Below, piece after piece: positions 24,313 through 33,217 of a DNA stretch of 64,000 nucleotides. Each line of letters begins with the position of its first letter. The first letter of the stretch is position 1. This DNA comes from Paenibacillus riograndensis SBR5. Lineage in GTDB: Bacteria; Bacillota; Bacilli; Paenibacillales; Paenibacillaceae. The notes beneath the pieces were generated by a model, which saw only the letters and a program-made list of their open reading frames with translations, was not told the DNA's origin and searched no databases. Position numbers and translations under genes: made by a program. Location of the stretch: NCBI RefSeq assembly GCF_000981585.1, contig NZ_LN831776.1:7495903-7559902 (forward strand), given 5' to 3'.

Positions 24313-25848
24313 ATGAAGAGAAACCATACTATGATGCAATTTTTCGAATGGCATGTCGCGGCAGACGGACAGCACTGGAAGCGGCTGGCCCAAATGGCTC
24401 CCGAACTGAAAGCCGCCGGTATTGATTCCGTATGGGTGCCTCCGGTAACGAAAGCCATCTCTCCCGAGGATACAGGCTATGGCGTGTATGATCTCTATGA
24501 CCTGGGAGAATTCGACCAAAAAGGGACGATCCGCACGAAATACGGCACCAAGCAGGAATTGATCGACGCTATTGCCGAATGTCTCAGGAACGGCATTGCC
24601 GTGTATGTGGATCTCGTCATGAATCATAAAGCGGGCGCAGACGAGACCGAGGTCTTCGAGGTGATTGAGGTAGACCCGAACAACCGCAACAAGGAGATTT
24701 CCGCACCGTTCGAGATCGAAGGCTGGACCAAATTCACGTTCCCCGGACGGGGGGACACGTACTCCAGCTTCAAATGGAACCATACGCATTTCAACGGCAC
24801 CGATTTCGATGCCAAGGGAGGGCGAAACGGCGTTTTCCGGATTAACGGAGAGAACAAAAACTGGAACCAGAATGTGGATGACGAGTTCGGCAACTATGAT
24901 TATCTCATGTTCGCGAACATTGACTACAGCCAGCAGGAAGTCCGGAGAGAGATGCTGGAATGGGGCAAGTGGCTGGTAGATACGCTGCAGTGCAGCGGTT
25001 ACCGGCTTGACGCCATCAAACATATCAATCATGAGTTTATCAAAGAATTCGCGGCGGAAATGACCAAAAAGCGGGGCGAAGACTTCTACATCGTCGGAGA
25101 GTTCTGGAATTCCAATCTCGAAGCCTGCCGGGAATTCCTCAATACAGTCGACTATCAGATAGATCTGTTCGATGTATCGCTGCATTACAAGCTGTATGCG
25201 GCTGCGCTGGGCGGCAGAGACTTTGACCTGACGCATATTTTTGACGACACACTGGTGCAGACCCATCCCGGCAATGCCGTGACCTTCGTGGACAACCACG
25301 ATTCCCAGCCGCACGAAGCGTTGGAGTCCTGGGTCGGGGACTGGTTCAAGCAGAGCGCCTACGCCCTGATCCTGCTGCGCCGTGACGGATATCCGGTGGT
25401 CTTCTACGGTGATTATTACGGCATTGGCGGGCCCGCTCCTATCGAAGGCAAAAAAGCGGCCATTGATCCCTTGCTGTACGCCCGCTGCCACAAGGCCTAT
25501 GGGGAGCAGGATGATTATTTCGATCATCCGAACACCATCGGCTGGGTCCGCCGCGGCATAGAAGAGATTGAGGGCTCCGGCTGCGCCGTGGTGATCTCTA
25601 ACGGGGATAACGGCGAGAAGCGGATGTTCCTGGGTGAGGAGCGGGCGGGAGAGGTCTGGGTGGATTTCACCCATAACCGCAGGGAGTCCGTAACCATCGG
25701 CAAGGACGGTTGGGCGGTATTCCCCGTGAACGGCGGAAGCGTCTCTGTGTGGGCGCTGCCGGATGGAGCAGAGGTGAAGCCTGCTGCGCAGGATTTGGAT
25801 GATGTAGAGAAGATTACGAAGGACAGCTCCGGTAAAAGGACGCACTGA
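24313..25848 (+). CDS. Cytoplasmic alpha-amylase (GH13)
   Basis: A 511-residue GH13 enzyme without a signal peptide, starting MKRNHTMMQFFEWHV after AAGGAGG. Conserved regions are visible: VYVDLVMNHK, the nucleophile Asp in GYRLDAIKH near residue 232, the acid/base Glu in IVGEFW near 262, and the transition-state Asp in FVDNHDSQP near 330. The sequence resembles bacterial liquefying-type alpha-amylases (GH13 subfamily 5), most of which are secreted. This one should act on intracellular alpha-glucans or maltodextrins. A charged tail of about 30 residues follows the barrel C-domain. Confidence 0.92.
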   Translation: MKRNHTMMQFFEWHVAADGQHWKRLAQMAPELKAAGIDSVWVPPVTKAISPEDTGYGVYDLYDLGEFDQKGTIRTKYGTKQELIDAIAECLRNGIAVYVDLVMNHKAGADETEVFEVIEVDPNNRNKEISAPFEIEGWTKFTFPGRGDTYSSFKWNHTHFNGTDFDAKGGRNGVFRINGENKNWNQNVDDEFGNYDYLMFANIDYSQQEVRREMLEWGKWLVDTLQCSGYRLDAIKHINHEFIKEFAAEMTKKRGEDFYIVGEFWNSNLEACREFLNTVDYQIDLFDVSLHYKLYAAALGGRDFDLTHIFDDTLVQTHPGNAVTFVDNHDSQPHEALESWVGDWFKQSAYALILLRRDGYPVVFYGDYYGIGGPAPIEGKKAAIDPLLYARCHKAYGEQDDYFDHPNTIGWVRRGIEEIEGSGCAVVISNGDNGEKRMFLGEERAGEVWVDFTHNRRESVTIGKDGWAVFPVNGGSVSVWALPDGAEVKPAAQDLDDVEKITKDSSGKRTH

Positions 25849-25912
25849 GGAATATTGAGAGGGCCAGTGGTGCCGCCGCTGAAGGCATTTCAGCTAATTC
25901 AGGTTTAACATC

Positions 25913-25959
25913 AAAAAAGAGGTGAAATCCTGCCGTAATGGGCAGAGTTCACCTCTTTG
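25913..25959. terminator. Bidirectional terminator between amylase and bioY
   Basis: AAAGAGGTGAA pairs with TTCACCTCTTT, extended by TCCTGCC/GGGCAG, with A- and T-rich flanks on both sides. It serves the two convergent genes. Confidence 0.75.
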
Positions 25960-25993
25960 CTGTATTTTTTCTTATTTTACTTGGATTAATCCT

Positions 25994-26602
25994 TTAATGG
26001 CTGACCGTTGAATTCTCTCCTTCGGCCCAAGTGTCCGGTTCCGTGTTCAGAATGCGTTCAATCGGGTAGACCCTCCATACGGCGGTTACAACAGCAGCGC
26101 TTAGCACCGCTTTGATAAGGTCGCCCGGGATGAACGGCCACATTCCTGCCGTCAATGCTTTGGAGAGAGAGGTCATACCTGTGGAATGGGCCAGCCACCA
26201 TACGCCGCCGGGATACACAAGCAGTACGCCGAACAAAAAGTTCACGGCCAGCAGCTTCACAAAGGTGTATTTATTCTGCTCTATGCGCTGTGCGAACAGA
26301 CCGATCAGAAAGGCTACCACCGGCCAGGAAAAAATATAGCCTGCGGTAGGTCCGGTGAGCACCGACAAGCCGCCGCTTCCGGCCAGCACCGGGAATCCGG
26401 CAGCCGCCAGCCCGATGACGATCAGCACTGCAAGGCTGCCGTAGCGCGCACCCAGCATGGAACCGGCCAGCATCACCGCAAGCGTCTGCATGGTAATAGG
26501 CACGGTAGAGAAGGGCAGTGAAATTCTCAAATAGCTGAGTGCGATCATAACTCCGGCGAAAAGTGCACTGAAGATCAGGCCGCGAGTCGTCCATTTTTTC
26601 AT
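25994..26602 (-). CDS. bioY: Biotin ECF transporter S component BioY
   Basis: A 202-residue membrane protein with six helices. The start at ATG 26600-26602 (MKKWTTRGLIFSALFAGVM) has GGGGGT ten bases upstream. BioY hallmarks are SLPFSTVPITMQTLAVMLAGSMLGARYG, LSVLTGPTAGYIFSWPVVAF and YPGGVWWLA. It binds biotin and works with the energizing ATPases and EcfT. It is divergent from ecfA1 and the EcfA-EcfT fusion gene, which would complete the transporter, although these may also serve other S components. No BirA-type operator was recognised. Confidence 0.92.
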   Translation of the reverse strand: MKKWTTRGLIFSALFAGVMIALSYLRISLPFSTVPITMQTLAVMLAGSMLGARYGSLAVLIVIGLAAAGFPVLAGSGGLSVLTGPTAGYIFSWPVVAFLIGLFAQRIEQNKYTFVKLLAVNFLFGVLLVYPGGVWWLAHSTGMTSLSKALTAGMWPFIPGDLIKAVLSAAVVTAVWRVYPIERILNTEPDTWAEGENSTVSH

Positions 26603-26632
26603 GAGCAGGATTACCCCCATTTTTTTAGGAAC

Positions 26633-26661
26633 ACTATATCATCCCTCATCCGATACATCAA
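26633..26661 (-). promoter_or_regulatory. bioY promoter
   Basis: On the - strand TTGATG (26656-26661) and TATAGT (26633-26638) are separated by 17 bp, about 30 bp upstream of the bioY start. Confidence 0.6.
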
Positions 26662-26673
26662 TCCTAAAATATT

Positions 26674-26682
26674 TGCTATAAT
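26674..26682 (+). promoter_or_regulatory. Extended -10 promoter of the ECF module
   Basis: TGCTATAAT is an extended -10 element with a perfect TATAAT (26677-26682). No good -35 is visible. It lies 45 bp upstream of the ecfA1 start and nearly back to back with the bioY promoter. Confidence 0.55.
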
Positions 26683-26727
26683 GGGTAACGATTATTGACT
26701 ACAGCAGTTAAAGGAAGCAGGCACGAC

Positions 26728-27540
26728 ATGATCAGAGCTGAGCATTTGACCCTGTCCTTCCGGGACGGCCAGCGCAGGCTGCCCGTGTTGCAGGGGATTT
26801 CCATACACATCAGACGGGGCGAATGGGTGGCTCTTACCGGGGCCAATGGCTGCGGCAAATCCTCACTCATCCGCACCTTCAACGGCCTGAATATTCCAAC
26901 CGGGGGCAGTCTGTCCGCAGCCGGCCTGGATCTGCGGTCACCGGCCAACCGCGCAGCCGTCAAGCGCCATATCCAGCTGGTGTTTCAGAATCCTGAAGCG
27001 CAGACCGTCGGCTCCACACCGTTTGAAGACGTTGCCTTCGGGCTGGAGAACCGTGGTCTCAGCCGGAGCGTAATGCTTGCAAAGATCGAGGACGTCCTGG
27101 GCCAGGTAGGGCTGGCCCATAAAGCCAGGGCCGATGTCTCCACCCTGTCCGGCGGAGAACGCCAACGCCTGGCGGTCGCCTGCTGTCTGGCGCTGGATAC
27201 GGAAATGATTATTTTTGATGAGGTGACCTCCATGCTCGACCCGGCCGGACGGAGGGATATCCTGGAGCTGGCCCGCCAGCTGTGGGCACAGGGGACGACA
27301 GTGCTCTGGGTCACGCAGCGGATGGAGGAGCTGGCGGAGAGCCCGCGTGTCGCCGTTATGGGGCAAGGCAAGATGCTGTATGACGGAGATCCGCGGACGC
27401 TCTTCTATGCAAGCGGACTGCCGGACGCTCTGGACTGGCCGGCTGCGCCCGTCATCCGCATCGGACAGCTGCTGCAGGCCAAGGGCTGGCCCCTGGACAG
27501 CCTGCCTTTGACCGAGCGGGAGCTGGAGGCCGCCCTGTGA
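26728..27540 (+). CDS. ecfA1: ECF transporter ATPase A1
   Basis: A 270-residue ATPase starting at ATG 26728 (MIRAEHLTLSF). In-frame sequence back to 26695 is judged non-coding. It shows Walker A GANGCGKSS, Q-loop VFQNPEAQTVGSTPFEDVAFG (EcfA-type), signature LSGGERQRLAVACCLA, Walker B MIIFDEVTSMLDPAGR and a switch residue region VLWVTQRMEEL. In that last motif the usual His (THxMDE) is replaced by Gln. ECF complexes have two ATPases, and degeneracy in one is tolerated in some. The gene overlaps the next by GTGA. Confidence 0.88.
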   Translation: MIRAEHLTLSFRDGQRRLPVLQGISIHIRRGEWVALTGANGCGKSSLIRTFNGLNIPTGGSLSAAGLDLRSPANRAAVKRHIQLVFQNPEAQTVGSTPFEDVAFGLENRGLSRSVMLAKIEDVLGQVGLAHKARADVSTLSGGERQRLAVACCLALDTEMIIFDEVTSMLDPAGRRDILELARQLWAQGTTVLWVTQRMEELAESPRVAVMGQGKMLYDGDPRTLFYASGLPDALDWPAAPVIRIGQLLQAKGWPLDSLPLTERELEAAL

Positions 27541-29237
27541 GGATTCAGGCGGACCATGTATCCTTCCGTTACGACAAGCTCCCTGTCCTCACGGACATCA
27601 GCCTGGACATACGTGAAGGCACGCTGACTGTTCTGTGCGGAGTCACGGGCAGCGGAAAGTCTACACTGCTGCGCCTTTTGTCGGGCCTTGCGCAGCCAGC
27701 TTCCGGCACGATTGCCTTTGACGGCGGCCAGCCTCCTGCCGGAAAGGTCTCCATGGTATTCCAGCAGCCTGAGACGCAGCTGTTCGCGGGCAGCGTACAT
27801 AAAGAGCTGGAATACGGCCTGGCCGAGCGCGGCGTCCCGGGACCACAGCGGCTGGAGCTGATCCGCAGCGCGCTTGCCAGAGTAGGCTTGCCCTACGACG
27901 AATTCGGCAGGCGCTCGCCCTTCCTGCTGAGCGGCGGCGAGAAGCGGCGGCTCTGCATAGCCGCGGCTATCGCTTCCGCCCCCGGCCTGCTTGTCCTGGA
28001 CGAACCCACAGCCGGGCTGGACCCGCAGGCGGCTGAAGCTCTGCTGGAGATGCTGCGCGGGCTGCGCCGCAGCGGCTTGACACTGGTGGTGGGCACTCAT
28101 GAGCTCGACAGCTTCCTGCCTATGGCCGACAAGGTGATTGTGATGTCCCAGGGCACCGTCTATTATGACGGGCCGTCTCTTGCCCTGTCCGCCGATCCGC
28201 TTCTGCTCACGGGTGCAGGTCTTGCGCCCCCCGCCTATATGCGGCTGGGCCACAGCCTGCGGGAGCGCGGCCTGCTGACAGAGCTGCCGGACAGCCTGGA
28301 CAGCCTGCTGGCAGAGCTTGAGAAGCAGCCGATTGCTGCTCCGGCGGCAGAGCTGCTTCCAGCGGCACCCGGGGAGCAGAGCCCGGGCCGAAGCCCGGGC
28401 GGATCAGGCCGGCTCCGGCCTGCCGCCGGGAATGAGGACAGCCGCTCCACCAGTGGCGTGAATACAGAAGCAGCCCCCGCCCAGAAGCTGTGGCAGAGGC
28501 TGGACCCCCGTGTGAAATGGCTGGGGATGGTGCTGGGAACACTGGTCGTGCTGGGAATGGATGCCCTGCTGCCGCTGGTGCTGGCAGTAGGGTTGATCGC
28601 CGGGCTGATGCTGTCCGCCCGCATTCCCTGGCGGAGGACCGTCCGGTTCTTCCGCCCGTTCCTGCTGATGTTCCTGTTCCTCTGGCTGCTGTCCTCGCTC
28701 AGCTGGAGCTCCCCGGATTATACGCTGGGGCCAGTCGGCGTAAGCGCGGCAGGCATGGCACGGGGCGGATTGAATGTGCTCCGCTTTCTGCTGCTGATCG
28801 CACTTGGATTCCTGTTCACAGAGACGACCACTGGCGCCCCCCTGCGGGAAGGGCTGGAATGGGGCATCGCTCCGCTGAGAAAGCTGGGGGTCCGCACCCG
28901 CAACTGGTCGCTGGCAGTCTCGGTCACGCTGCAGTTTGTGCCCTGGATTCTAGGCAAGCTGGCCCAGCTGCAGCTGGCGCTGGACTCGCGCGGCAGAAAA
29001 GCCCGCGGCCTGGCCCGGTACTCGCCCAGGCAAGCTGCACTGCTGATTGTCCCCTTGCTGATCCTGGTCATCGGGATGGGCGATGAGCTGGCTACTGCCG
29101 TTGAATCCCGCGGCTACGACCCCGCCAAGGAGCGGACGCCCTCCTACCGGCTGTCCTGGCAGAACCGCGATACGCTCGCCCTGCTCTTTATCCTGCTGGC
29201 CGCCGCCCTGCTGTGGACCGTCTCGCGGTTCAGCTGA
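27537..29237 (+). CDS. EcfA2-EcfT fusion protein (ATPase plus transmembrane subunit)
   Basis: A 566-residue fusion starting at GTG 27537. Residues 1 to about 240 are a complete ATPase: Walker A GVTGSGKSTLL, Q-loop VFQQPETQLFAGSV, signature LSGGEKRRLCIAAAIA, Walker B LLVLDEPTAGLDPQ and switch His in VGTHELDSF. A Pro/Gly/Ala-rich linker (about 275-315) leads to an EcfT domain from KLWQRLDPRVKWLGMV, with about five membrane helices and coupling sequences DSRGRKARGLARYS and VESRGYDPAKERTPS. EcfA2 and EcfT are normally separate proteins. There is no stop or frameshift between the parts. Confidence 0.9.
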   Translation: MRIQADHVSFRYDKLPVLTDISLDIREGTLTVLCGVTGSGKSTLLRLLSGLAQPASGTIAFDGGQPPAGKVSMVFQQPETQLFAGSVHKELEYGLAERGVPGPQRLELIRSALARVGLPYDEFGRRSPFLLSGGEKRRLCIAAAIASAPGLLVLDEPTAGLDPQAAEALLEMLRGLRRSGLTLVVGTHELDSFLPMADKVIVMSQGTVYYDGPSLALSADPLLLTGAGLAPPAYMRLGHSLRERGLLTELPDSLDSLLAELEKQPIAAPAAELLPAAPGEQSPGRSPGGSGRLRPAAGNEDSRSTSGVNTEAAPAQKLWQRLDPRVKWLGMVLGTLVVLGMDALLPLVLAVGLIAGLMLSARIPWRRTVRFFRPFLLMFLFLWLLSSLSWSSPDYTLGPVGVSAAGMARGGLNVLRFLLLIALGFLFTETTTGAPLREGLEWGIAPLRKLGVRTRNWSLAVSVTLQFVPWILGKLAQLQLALDSRGRKARGLARYSPRQAALLIVPLLILVIGMGDELATAVESRGYDPAKERTPSYRLSWQNRDTLALLFILLAAALLWTVSRFS

Positions 29238-29307
29238 GACTACAGCTCAGCATGTATTCCGCAGGCTGCGGCCCCGGAACATAGAATCTATCCCGCACCT
29301 TCTTGGC

Positions 29308-31968
29308 TTATGCCTGATCCTCTTTCGCCTCCGGGTGACGGGAGACGAGTCTTACCAGATCAAGCGTCAGGATCGACAGCGTGAGCGTTGCGGGATATGC
29401 CAGATACCTGGGTTCCCACAGCGGGCTGAACTTCTCCTTATACCGGCGCAGGCCGGCGAATCCGTACCAGTGTCCGCCCCGCACAAAGACCAGATGGGCC
29501 AGCTTCTCTTCCCGCAGCGCTCCCGAATTATGGCCTACGCTGGACAGCGGGGCATTGCCCAGATTGAATCTGAGGCTGCCCTGCTCCTTGGCCCATTCCA
29601 GCAAGCGGATGAACAGATAGTCCATGGTGCCGTTCGGTGTATTCCTCCGGTGGCGCATAAGGTCGATCGAGGCCGTCTCTCCCCTGTCATATCCCGGGGC
29701 CATAGAGGCAAAAGCCAGCACATCCCCCTCCTTGCTCCGCAGCAGCGCGATCTGGGCAAGCTGCAGATATGCCGGCTTGAACCAGCCGAGGGAATACCCC
29801 TTTTCGCTGCGGCCGTTCAACCACTCCTCAGAGATCCGGCGCAGCTCGTCGAGCAGTGTCTCCGGATGCGGCGCCTCCGCCACCTCAAACACATACCCCT
29901 CGCGTTCAAAACGGCTTTTCACATTCCGCAGGTCTGCATTTTTTTTGCCGCTGAGGGTAAAGTCAGCAAGCGGGACCAGCGCCTCTTCGCCAAGCTTGAA
30001 GAAGTGGTAGCCCTGTTCATGGTATATCGGCAAAAAGTCCGGGGTGGCCTGATAGAATACCACCGCAAGCCCGTACAGATCGGCGTCCTGCCGGAATTCA
30101 CTGATTCCGTCGTTGACCAGACTCCGGGGGCCCAGCGGATCGCCCAGCACGACCAGCTTGTCCCGCACTCTGGCAAAAGCAAACAGCACCTTGCCGTCTT
30201 GGGCCCAGTAGAAGCTTTTGTCACCCAGGAAGAGCATATGGGTCAAGGAGTTTCCGGTATGCTCCCCGAGAAAGCGGCGCAATCTTTCCATATCCCTGTC
30301 CGCGAACAGCTCATCCCCGCTGCGGTGCGGCCGGAGGGTAATCATCATCGTCAGCAGCAGCCAGGAGAATACCAGCCCGCCAGCGGCAGTAACCGCAACG
30401 TTGCTGTGACGATGCAGCCACTCCGGCTCTACTCCGTGGGGAAGATGCTTCAGGAAGCCATGATGCACGTAATTGCCCAGCAGGTAGTATACCAGCGCTA
30501 TAAAAGAGGTCAGGGCCAGCCACCAGGCCGTATTCTGCCGGCTTACAGGGACGCTGATCCGGTAAAAACGCGCTCTGGAGATCCAGAGAATAAACGCTAC
30601 TACCAGCAGGAACACAGCTTCCTCATAATCAAAGCCCTTGGTAAAGGTAAACACTGCACCGGCAAACAGCAGCGCGCTTGTCCAGATAAAAGCTCTGCGG
30701 ACCCGCAGCGAAATTCCGCGCGACAGCAGAATCAGCATGAATCCGATCAGCACGGAAAGATGATGCGAAATCCGCATCACCGGCAGCGAAAGCAGATCCT
30801 CGGTGATCCGCAGCCGGTACAGCAGCTCGGGCGTCGCCGCCGACAGCAGCAGAATAATCCCGCTGGCAAACACCAGCTTGCCGAGCGCCCATACGCCGAG
30901 ATCGCTCAGGAAGGTATATTGGCCCGGCCAGCCCCAGATTTTCTGCCATACATTAAGCGAAGGCTCGATACCGGCGCTATTCCGGTCAGCGCCTTTTTTG
31001 CCTTGAAGCCCGATTTCCAGTGCAGCCAGCACCAGTCCGATCAGCCAAGGAATCAGATAATAAAATAATCTGTAAATGACCAGCACGGCCATCGCCTGGT
31101 CGCTCCGGTATCCCAGCTGTGTAAGGCCCAGCAGAGCAATCAGATCGAAAGCGCCGATGCCGCCGGGCGCCATGCTGAGAATACCCGCAATAGCGGCGAT
31201 CACATAGATACTGAATACGGTAACGAAATCAATGCGGCCGAGCAGATGGCCCCCGATGATCCAGAAGGTAATCCCGGCAAACAGCCACTCCAGCAATGAA
31301 GCGCCGATGGAGGCCCCTACGGTAAGCCAGGGCGTTCTGTTTTGTCCCCGGTTGATCCATTTCGCGAATAGCGCTGAACGCTGAACGATAATAAAAAACG
31401 GCAGATACAATGCCATCCCCCAGACCGCGAACACCAGCCAGCGGTGCTCGTGCAGAAGCGCGGCGGCCGGAAGCAGGCCAAGGATATTGCCCCAGGAGAG
31501 CAGAGACAGCCCGGTAATCATCAGCGGTGAGAGAAATACAATAGCGGGCGTAAGAACGGAGGCGGGCACTCCGCTTTTTTTGTAGAGAAGCGTGCGCAAG
31601 CCTACTCCCGCCAAACCGGCAAAGCCGATCAGATTGTTGAACGTGTTGGCAATCCACGAGTAGCGGAAGGTGCTCCAGCGCCCAAGGTCCAGCCGGAAAT
31701 GCCGCCGGATCAGATAATCGTAGCCGCTCATGACCGCCACGGAAAGCAGTGCCACCCCCATCATTTCCAGGATGGCCCCTGCGGGGACATGCCTCAGCTC
31801 ACGAAGAATCAGGCCCAAATGGACCTGCTTCAGCTCATGCTGCCCCTCCAGATACACAAGAGCTATAACCCCAAGCGGAACAAGTGCCCTGACCGCTTTG
31901 AGCCGGTAAATGGATACAATCAGCCTTACAATTTTGAATCGTTCCAAGGTTTGCTTCATAGAATGCAT
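29308..31968 (-). CDS. mprF: Lysylphosphatidylglycerol synthetase/flippase MprF
   Basis: An 886-residue bifunctional membrane protein. The N-terminal half (about residues 1-500) has around 14 membrane helices including FRYSWIANTFNNLIGFAGLAGVGLR and SMAPGGIGAFDLIALLGL, the flippase part. The C-terminal DUF2156 domain (about 540-850) holds LGDKSFYWAQDGKVLFAF, VVLGDPLGPR and YLFIRLLEWAKEQGSLRFNLGNAPLS, the aminoacyl-tRNA-dependent synthetase. It adds lysine or alanine to phosphatidylglycerol, lowering surface charge and resisting cationic peptides. The first ATG has GGAGAAG upstream. The leader is about 60 nt behind an extended -10 promoter. Confidence 0.95.
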   Translation of the reverse strand: MHSMKQTLERFKIVRLIVSIYRLKAVRALVPLGVIALVYLEGQHELKQVHLGLILRELRHVPAGAILEMMGVALLSVAVMSGYDYLIRRHFRLDLGRWSTFRYSWIANTFNNLIGFAGLAGVGLRTLLYKKSGVPASVLTPAIVFLSPLMITGLSLLSWGNILGLLPAAALLHEHRWLVFAVWGMALYLPFFIIVQRSALFAKWINRGQNRTPWLTVGASIGASLLEWLFAGITFWIIGGHLLGRIDFVTVFSIYVIAAIAGILSMAPGGIGAFDLIALLGLTQLGYRSDQAMAVLVIYRLFYYLIPWLIGLVLAALEIGLQGKKGADRNSAGIEPSLNVWQKIWGWPGQYTFLSDLGVWALGKLVFASGIILLLSAATPELLYRLRITEDLLSLPVMRISHHLSVLIGFMLILLSRGISLRVRRAFIWTSALLFAGAVFTFTKGFDYEEAVFLLVVAFILWISRARFYRISVPVSRQNTAWWLALTSFIALVYYLLGNYVHHGFLKHLPHGVEPEWLHRHSNVAVTAAGGLVFSWLLLTMMITLRPHRSGDELFADRDMERLRRFLGEHTGNSLTHMLFLGDKSFYWAQDGKVLFAFARVRDKLVVLGDPLGPRSLVNDGISEFRQDADLYGLAVVFYQATPDFLPIYHEQGYHFFKLGEEALVPLADFTLSGKKNADLRNVKSRFEREGYVFEVAEAPHPETLLDELRRISEEWLNGRSEKGYSLGWFKPAYLQLAQIALLRSKEGDVLAFASMAPGYDRGETASIDLMRHRRNTPNGTMDYLFIRLLEWAKEQGSLRFNLGNAPLSSVGHNSGALREEKLAHLVFVRGGHWYGFAGLRRYKEKFSPLWEPRYLAYPATLTLSILTLDLVRLVSRHPEAKEDQA

Positions 31969-32034
31969 AACTTCTCCTGCCTTTACTGCCGGATGGTGAG
32001 CTTAATTGGGCTGTTCACCCTTATCCATTTCTTC

Positions 32035-32043
32035 ATTATACCA
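32035..32043 (-). promoter_or_regulatory. Extended -10 promoter of mprF
   Basis: On the - strand TGGTATAAT is an extended -10 with a perfect TATAAT. The -35 region is poor. It lies about 70 bp upstream of the mprF start. Confidence 0.45.
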
Positions 32044-32209
32044 ACTCCGGGGATGGAAGGCTTCTTTTTACAGCGCTCAAAGGTTAGACCTCCCGCAAGG
32101 CCCTCTTCACTGCATCATGCGTAATAAAGATCTTAACATGGAGGCAAGTACGCCCATCCAGGTGCCCCTGGCGATGCGGCTCTCTTGCAAATTAGACCAG
32201 AACCAGCAT

Positions 32210-32347
32210 TCTGCTGCACTTTCTGCAGTAGACTTCTCATATATCGGTCGAAAAACTCATCAATTGCACTCTGTACACTAGAATTCCACGGAGAAGCTGT
32301 TTTTGACTCCAAAACCGGAATTCTGCTGCACGAAATGCAGCAGAATT
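32210..32347. repeat. Array of three TGCTGCA palindromes at about 55-bp spacing
   Basis: The units start at 32210 (TCTGCTGCA/TGCAGTAGA), near 32264 (a degenerate copy in opposite orientation) and 32319 (AATTCTGCTGCA/TGCAGCAGAATT, a perfect 12-bp stem). Loops are 5 nt. The spacing of about 55 bp is regular. The same pattern occurs at 40043-40231. Confidence 0.6.
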
Positions 32348-32856
32348 CAATTTGGCGCAGAACAACAAGCATTCTATCCTGAAATAACAAGGTCCGATTC
32401 TTACGACATGGTTATGGAAGCCTCGAATTTGACGAAGCCAAATTGAGAGTCTTCTCCGGGATTTCATCGTCTGAAGTGCAGCCAATGGGCGGCATGGCTG
32501 TCCATTGCATAAAGTACAGTCATGCCAAAGCTGACTGATTCAGAATGGAAACATCAGATTTCAAGTTCAATCTCTATCGTCCGGGAATCGTCCGGGAGGA
32601 TCTCTCCCAAATGTTGCTTCAGGTGCTCCGGCAGCCCGCATAAACTTCTACAAAAGCATAACAAAATCGCCCTACGGGTCATAAGGCTGCTCACTATAGG
32701 TTAAGACTAGCGGACTTAGCGTGTTATACCACCTCCCGATTCACTATTTAGTGCGGGTGCGAAGAACCCAAAGGTACTTTTCCTCTCATTTCAGCCTGCA
32801 CAGAGTCTCCTTGTTTACTTATCATCCGGTCGCATCATCCGCCATTTCTCACAGAG

Positions 32857-33010
32857 CGTACAAACTACCCTTCAGTTATCATAACAACGGCATTTCTGTC
32901 GTTGTTTCTGCGCAAACCACCCTTCGGCCCTTAACAACGGCATTTCTGCCGTTGTTTCTGCGCAAACTACCCTTCGGCTCCTTAACAACGGCATTTCTGC
33001 TGTTGTTTCG
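32857..33010. repeat. Three-copy 50-54 bp tandem repeat with internal hairpin
   Basis: The units 32857-32910, 32911-32960 and 32961-33010 each contain CAAACTACCC-like sequence followed by AACAACGGCA-loop-GCCGTTGTT. Copies differ at a few positions. Some changes, such as GTCGTTGTT against GCCGTTGTT, weaken pairing while others preserve it. Confidence 0.75.
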
Positions 33011-33116
33011 GTCCACATTCGTCCTTCAGCCGAATTGAACTAAAGATGCTTATCCCCAACTTTATACACATCTTATCCACAATGGAAAGTAATCATAATT
33101 TTCTAAATAGGAAGTA

Positions 33117-33217
33117 GAAACGGGTACCGTCCTTATTAGGACGGTACCCCGTTTCAGCGAAAAATAGAAGGATAGTTTATAGCGTGAAGCATATAAATGC
33201 TTATATTTGAACAAAAT
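33117..33217 (+). repeat. Dispersed hairpin element, copy 2
   Basis: The arms GAAACGGGTACCGTCC and GGACGGTACCCCGTTTC (33117-33155) form a 16-bp stem with one bulge around a TTATTA loop. The tail AAAAATAGAAGGATAGTTTA resembles the tail after the hairpin at 1400-1439. The region further on also ends in a GGAGGGATT-like stretch (33257-33266), as copy 1 does before the next gene, but here no gene follows. Confidence 0.55.

Noticed and set aside
24277..25845. 522-codon antisense ORF over the alpha-amylase gene
   Set aside because: It lies entirely opposite a clear GH13 gene, has no ribosome binding site and shows low-complexity shadow composition.
26603..26727. BirA operator between bioY and ecfA1
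   Set aside because: No TTAAC/GTTAA inverted repeat with suitable spacing was found; only promoter elements are visible.
29083..31068. 661-codon ORF antisense to mprF
   Set aside because: It is the complement of a strongly conserved gene. The translated text shows no domain and is rich in Gln, His and Arg as expected for a shadow.
32857..33010. CRISPR-like array of AACAACGGCA hairpins
   Set aside because: The spacers are as conserved as the hairpins, so this is a simple tandem repeat.
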